Source: Eubacteriales bacterium
GTDB taxonomy: Bacteria > Bacillota > Clostridia > Lachnospirales > Lachnospiraceae
DNA: 32,599 nucleotides
Reading direction: 5' to 3'
NCBI GenBank assembly: GCA_030524175.1
Contig: JAUNHC010000053.1
Span: 1-32,599 of the forward strand
The translations under genes were made by a program, and so were the position numbers. Below the pieces are notes generated by a model. The model was not told the origin of the DNA. It worked only from the letters and a program-made list of their open reading frames with translations, and did no database searches. Positions within the stretch are counted from its first letter, which is position 1; the number at the start of each line of letters is the position of its first letter. Positions 29,892 through 32,599 of the stretch are shown here, one piece after another.

Positions 29892-32294
29892 CTCGTATGC
29901 TTTGTTGGCTTTGGAATTTGCAAAGAATCCGCCGATGATTTTTTTCATACCGCGCAGGAAATGGCCGTTGACCACATCCACCATGCCGTAAACCATCTCC
30001 ATACTTACCGCTCCGTTGGTCATCTTGGCAATTCCACGGAAGGGCATATTATAAATAAACAATATATTTAAATCCGGCTTACCTTTTGCTTCACTCTTTT
30101 TCTTCATAGATGTAAGAATACGGTAAATCAATCTTGCCAGACCGCTCCTTGCATAATACATCTGGCAGATTGCATCGTTTTCCGTCAGCAGACCTGACCA
30201 TTTTCCCTGAGGTATGGGATATCCAAGAAGTTCTGCAAACTCGCTGTCCTCTACCTGCTGAATGAGGCCGTTGTAGTAAGACGGCATTTTCTGTGGATCG
30301 TAAGGAAGTTCTGTTGTGGTTCCTTCCACTGCAACACTGCCCTTGAGCCGGATATCTGACACACAGGCGCCAATGAGGATAGCGTAGTTTCCGCCTTCCA
30401 CTTCCCAGCGGTTTGTTTTCACATTCCAGTAGCGGAATGTCTTGTCATCGAATGGAATACGGACCTCTTTGCTCTCCCCGGCTTTCAGGAATATTTTACA
30501 GAAACCTTTCAGTTCCTTATCGGGACGGAATACCTTGGCGCCGGGAAGTGAGACATACATCTGCGCTACTTCCGCACCGTCATAGTCACCTGTATTCTTA
30601 ATAGTAAATACAACTCCATCCTTTTCTGTCTTGAGATTGGAATATTCAAAGGTGGTATAAGATAATCCATATCCAAAGGGATACTGGATCCGAATCTTTC
30701 CGGTGTCATAATAACGGTATCCTACATAAACGCTCTCCCGGTATTCCGCGTTGCGTTCGGTGCTTGGGTAATTGCGGAATGCAGGGGTATCCTCATAGCG
30801 GATGGGATACGTCTCATTCAGGCGTCCGGACGGATTCACCTTACCGGTCAGCAGATCAAGAATGGCACCAGCTCCCGCTTCCCCGTTGAGATATCCGTGC
30901 AGGATAGCCCTGCAGCAGTGCTGCCATGGCATTTCAACAGAGGCCCCGGCGCTGAGTACACCGACAATGTTCATATTCACCTGGGAGATTGCCCCCAACA
31001 GATCGATCTGATTCTGAGGAATCCGCATATGTGTGCGGTCCAAGCCTTCAGATTCGCTCAGTTCATCCAGGCCGAAGCAGTAAATGACAATATCAGCCAT
31101 ACCGGCAAGATCCAGAGCTGCTTTCTTTAAAGCTGCATCCTCCTTGCCATCTCTCTGATAACCGCGGTTGACACCGATCACCTGCAGGTCATAATCTTTA
31201 ATGAGTTTTTCCATAGTGTCAACCTGTATTGCATTTACCATGGAGGAGCCTGCGCCCTGATATCTGGGATCAACTGCAAAGTCGCCGATGAGAGCTACTT
31301 TGCTCTTTGGCGGCAGGGGCAGGATATGGTCTGTATTTTTCAGAAGAACAGCGCTTTCCTGTGCAGCTCTTCTCGCAAGTTCGTGATGAGCTTTGGCGTC
31401 AAATCCTGCGGGTTTATTTTTTGCATTCTCACTGAGAACAAGAATGGCGTCCAGCAGGTCATCCACTGCTGAGTCCAGTTCTTCCATCTTCAGATTACCT
31501 TCCTCAACAGCTTTGCAGAGTTGTCTTGCAGAATCCAGTCCCGGTGCAGGCATCTCCAGGTTTGAGCCTGCAGCAACACCCTTGACATGATCGTTGGATC
31601 CGCCCCAGTCTGTGATCACAATTCCGTCAAAGCCCCATTCATCCCTGAGGATTTCCTGGAGAAGGTGTTTATTTTCATTGGCATAAACACCGTTTATTTC
31701 ATTGTAGCTGGACATGATCGTCTTCGCATTGCCCTCTTTGACAGCAATCTCGAAGCCTGTGAGATAAATCTCCCGCAATGTCCGTTCGTCAAGTACGGAA
31801 TTCATTGCCATACGGCGCAGCTCCTGGCTGTTTACTGCAAAATGCTTAGGACATGCGTACACACCCTTACTCTGAATACCTCTGACATAGGCGGCAGCCA
31901 TTTTACCCGCATGATAAGGATCTTCTGAAAAATATTCGAAATTACGTCCGCAGAGAGGACTTCTTTTAATGTTCAGCCCCGGACCAAGAAGAATGCTCAC
32001 GTCCTGGACTGCTGCTTCTTCACCCAGTGCAGCGCCCAGTTCTTCGCCCAGTTTTTCGTCCCAGCTGTTTGCCATGGTTGCTGCCGTGGGAAAACAGGTG
32101 GCCTGCAGTGATGCGTTAAGTCCAAGATGATCTCCTGCCCCCGCCTGCTTGCGGATACCGTGAGGGCCGTCTGCGCAGCCGATAGATGGAATGTTCAGAC
32201 GCTCATAATCTCTTGTGTCCCAGACAGTCTTACCGCTTAGGATTGCGGCCTTCTCTTCCAGAGTCATCTTGGAAATCAATTCCTGATGTTTCAC
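29871..32294 (-). CDS. Glycoside hydrolase family 3 beta-glucosidase with Fn3-like domain and C-terminal extension
   Basis: This is an 807-residue exo-acting glycosidase, probably removing beta-linked glucose or a similar sugar. The start is GTG at 32294 with GGAGG 8 nt before it. There is no signal peptide, so it is cytoplasmic and acts on imported oligosaccharides. The N-terminal barrel has the substrate-contact KHF (150-152) and the nucleophile Asp229 in GIVITDWGGSND. The second domain carries the acid/base candidate Glu416 in SESEGLDR. An Fn3-like domain follows (from about AEVAQMYVSLPG to GNYAILIG). The last 130 or so residues form an extension (from the LPYDPQKMPSYYNGL segment) with amphipathic or hydrophobic stretches that the minimal family lacks. 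The GtrA-family gene follows. Confidence 0.95.
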   Translation of the reverse strand: MKHQELISKMTLEEKAAILSGKTVWDTRDYERLNIPSIGCADGPHGIRKQAGAGDHLGLNASLQATCFPTAATMANSWDEKLGEELGAALGEEAAVQDVSILLGPGLNIKRSPLCGRNFEYFSEDPYHAGKMAAAYVRGIQSKGVYACPKHFAVNSQELRRMAMNSVLDERTLREIYLTGFEIAVKEGNAKTIMSSYNEINGVYANENKHLLQEILRDEWGFDGIVITDWGGSNDHVKGVAAGSNLEMPAPGLDSARQLCKAVEEGNLKMEELDSAVDDLLDAILVLSENAKNKPAGFDAKAHHELARRAAQESAVLLKNTDHILPLPPKSKVALIGDFAVDPRYQGAGSSMVNAIQVDTMEKLIKDYDLQVIGVNRGYQRDGKEDAALKKAALDLAGMADIVIYCFGLDELSESEGLDRTHMRIPQNQIDLLGAISQVNMNIVGVLSAGASVEMPWQHCCRAILHGYLNGEAGAGAILDLLTGKVNPSGRLNETYPIRYEDTPAFRNYPSTERNAEYRESVYVGYRYYDTGKIRIQYPFGYGLSYTTFEYSNLKTEKDGVVFTIKNTGDYDGAEVAQMYVSLPGAKVFRPDKELKGFCKIFLKAGESKEVRIPFDDKTFRYWNVKTNRWEVEGGNYAILIGACVSDIRLKGSVAVEGTTTELPYDPQKMPSYYNGLIQQVEDSEFAELLGYPIPQGKWSGLLTENDAICQMYYARSGLARLIYRILTSMKKKSEAKGKPDLNILFIYNMPFRGIAKMTNGAVSMEMVYGMVDVVNGHFLRGMKKIIGGFFANSKANKAYERKLSGK

Positions 32295-32319
32295 CTTTAT
32301 TTCCTCCTTTTATACTGAT

Positions 32320-32337
32320 GGAACCACAAAGTGTTCC
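32320..32337. promoter_or_regulatory. Small palindrome in the glucosidase leader
   Basis: GGAAC and GTTCC are separated by 8 nt, between the promoter and the start of the glucosidase gene. It is a weak operator or leader-hairpin candidate. Confidence 0.25.
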
Positions 32338-32375
32338 GTTTCCCTCGTCTGTTTATATATGAGTTCCCAGTTTTT

Positions 32376-32403
32376 CTTATATAATATAAAGTGATTTTAT
32401 CAA
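32376..32403 (-). promoter_or_regulatory. Sigma-A promoter of the glucosidase operon
   Basis: On the minus strand TTGATA (32403-32398) and TATAAG (32381-32376) are 16 bp apart, about 80 nt before the GTG start. The surrounding sequence is very AT-rich, so neighbouring hexamers could also serve. Confidence 0.5.
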
Positions 32404-32493
32404 AACCTTAGGGTTCGTGCGTTTTTTAGCATAAACTGCTTATTTTTTGCACAAGTTGAAGAAATAATAAACGATTATCACCAGAATACACAA

Positions 32494-32542
32494 AAAGAAA
32501 CACCTGTTTTTGTATTATATACACAAAAACAGGTGTTTCTTT
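32494..32542. terminator. Perfect 20-bp stem hairpin
   Basis: AAAGAAACACCTGTTTTTGT and its exact reverse complement flank a 9-nt loop. On the minus strand it ends in TTTCTTTTTG. It is probably a second terminator for a gene beyond the right edge. The stem is unusually long for a terminator, and its loop contains TATAAT on the minus strand. The stretch 32404-32493 holds nothing that could be recognised. Confidence 0.6.
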
Positions 32543-32552
32543 ACATGTGTGA

Positions 32553-32584
32553 CAGAAAAAATAATCCCCCTGCTATGCAGGGGG
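32553..32584 (-). terminator. Intrinsic terminator of a gene beyond the right edge
   Basis: CCCCCTGC (32566-32573) and GCAGGGGG (32577-32584) form a tight hairpin. On the minus strand it is followed by ATTATTTTTTC, a classic terminator order, so a minus-strand gene must end just outside the window. Confidence 0.8.
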
Positions 32585-32599
32585 AGGGCAGGTCTTTAG

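Overview
The window looks like chromosomal DNA from a Gram-positive gut-type Clostridia, most likely a Lachnospiraceae relative. The evidence is lipobox-type solute-binding proteins, strong AGGAGG-type ribosome binding sites, near-consensus sigma-A promoters, YesM/YesN-type and AgrC/AgrA-type two-component systems, a cytoplasmic GH3 glucosidase and moderate GC. No rRNA, tRNA, CRISPR array, transposase or phage gene was seen. The content is mostly carbohydrate uptake and sensing, with a few accessory-looking loci.

Layout. 1-571 (minus): partial gene for an exported acidic protein, running off the left edge through two small palindromes. 673-5240 (minus): a CUT1-type sugar ABC operon (ATPase, two permeases, unusually long binding lipoprotein) with a clear promoter at 5323-5351. 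5443-5965 (minus): a small membrane protein overlapping a YbjQ-family gene. 6085-7736 (minus): a flavodoxin-like oxidoreductase and a LysR regulator. 7946-8437 (plus): a DUF2284 cysteine-rich protein. 8720-11382 (plus): an agr-like locus whose kinase function appears split. The first protein keeps the phospho-acceptor His but has a ruined ATP site. The second is a polytopic sensor with an intact ATP site but no His. A LytTR response regulator follows, its start preceded by a run of ten G. 11452-16239 (minus): a roughly 1595-residue secreted surface protein with three FIVAR repeats.

16587-24697 (plus): a CUT2-type sugar ABC operon (ATPase, permease, binding protein). After it come an array of four 40-bp inverted repeats and then a YesM-type kinase, a YesN-type AraC regulator and a second, lipoprotein-type binding protein. 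This arrangement resembles the XylFII-LytS-YesN sugar-sensing systems described in clostridia. 24907-27579 (plus): a Cys/Met-metabolism PLP enzyme plus an NhaC-family transporter, under a consensus promoter with a 19-bp palindromic operator. 27666-28933 (minus): a small membrane protein, a gene remnant and a GntR/FCD regulator that probably acts on that operator. 29156-32294 (minus): a GH3 beta-glucosidase and a GtrA-family membrane protein, with a curious triple in-frame repeat of the glucosidase stop region. The right edge carries terminators for a minus-strand gene beyond the window.

The strongest candidates for something undescribed are the complementary split histidine kinase (8720-10620), the equal-sized and helically spaced hairpin array (20298-20568), and the mutually exclusive RNA pairings upstream of the sugar-binding protein (19109-19170). 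All functional statements are read from sequence alone; no database search was run.
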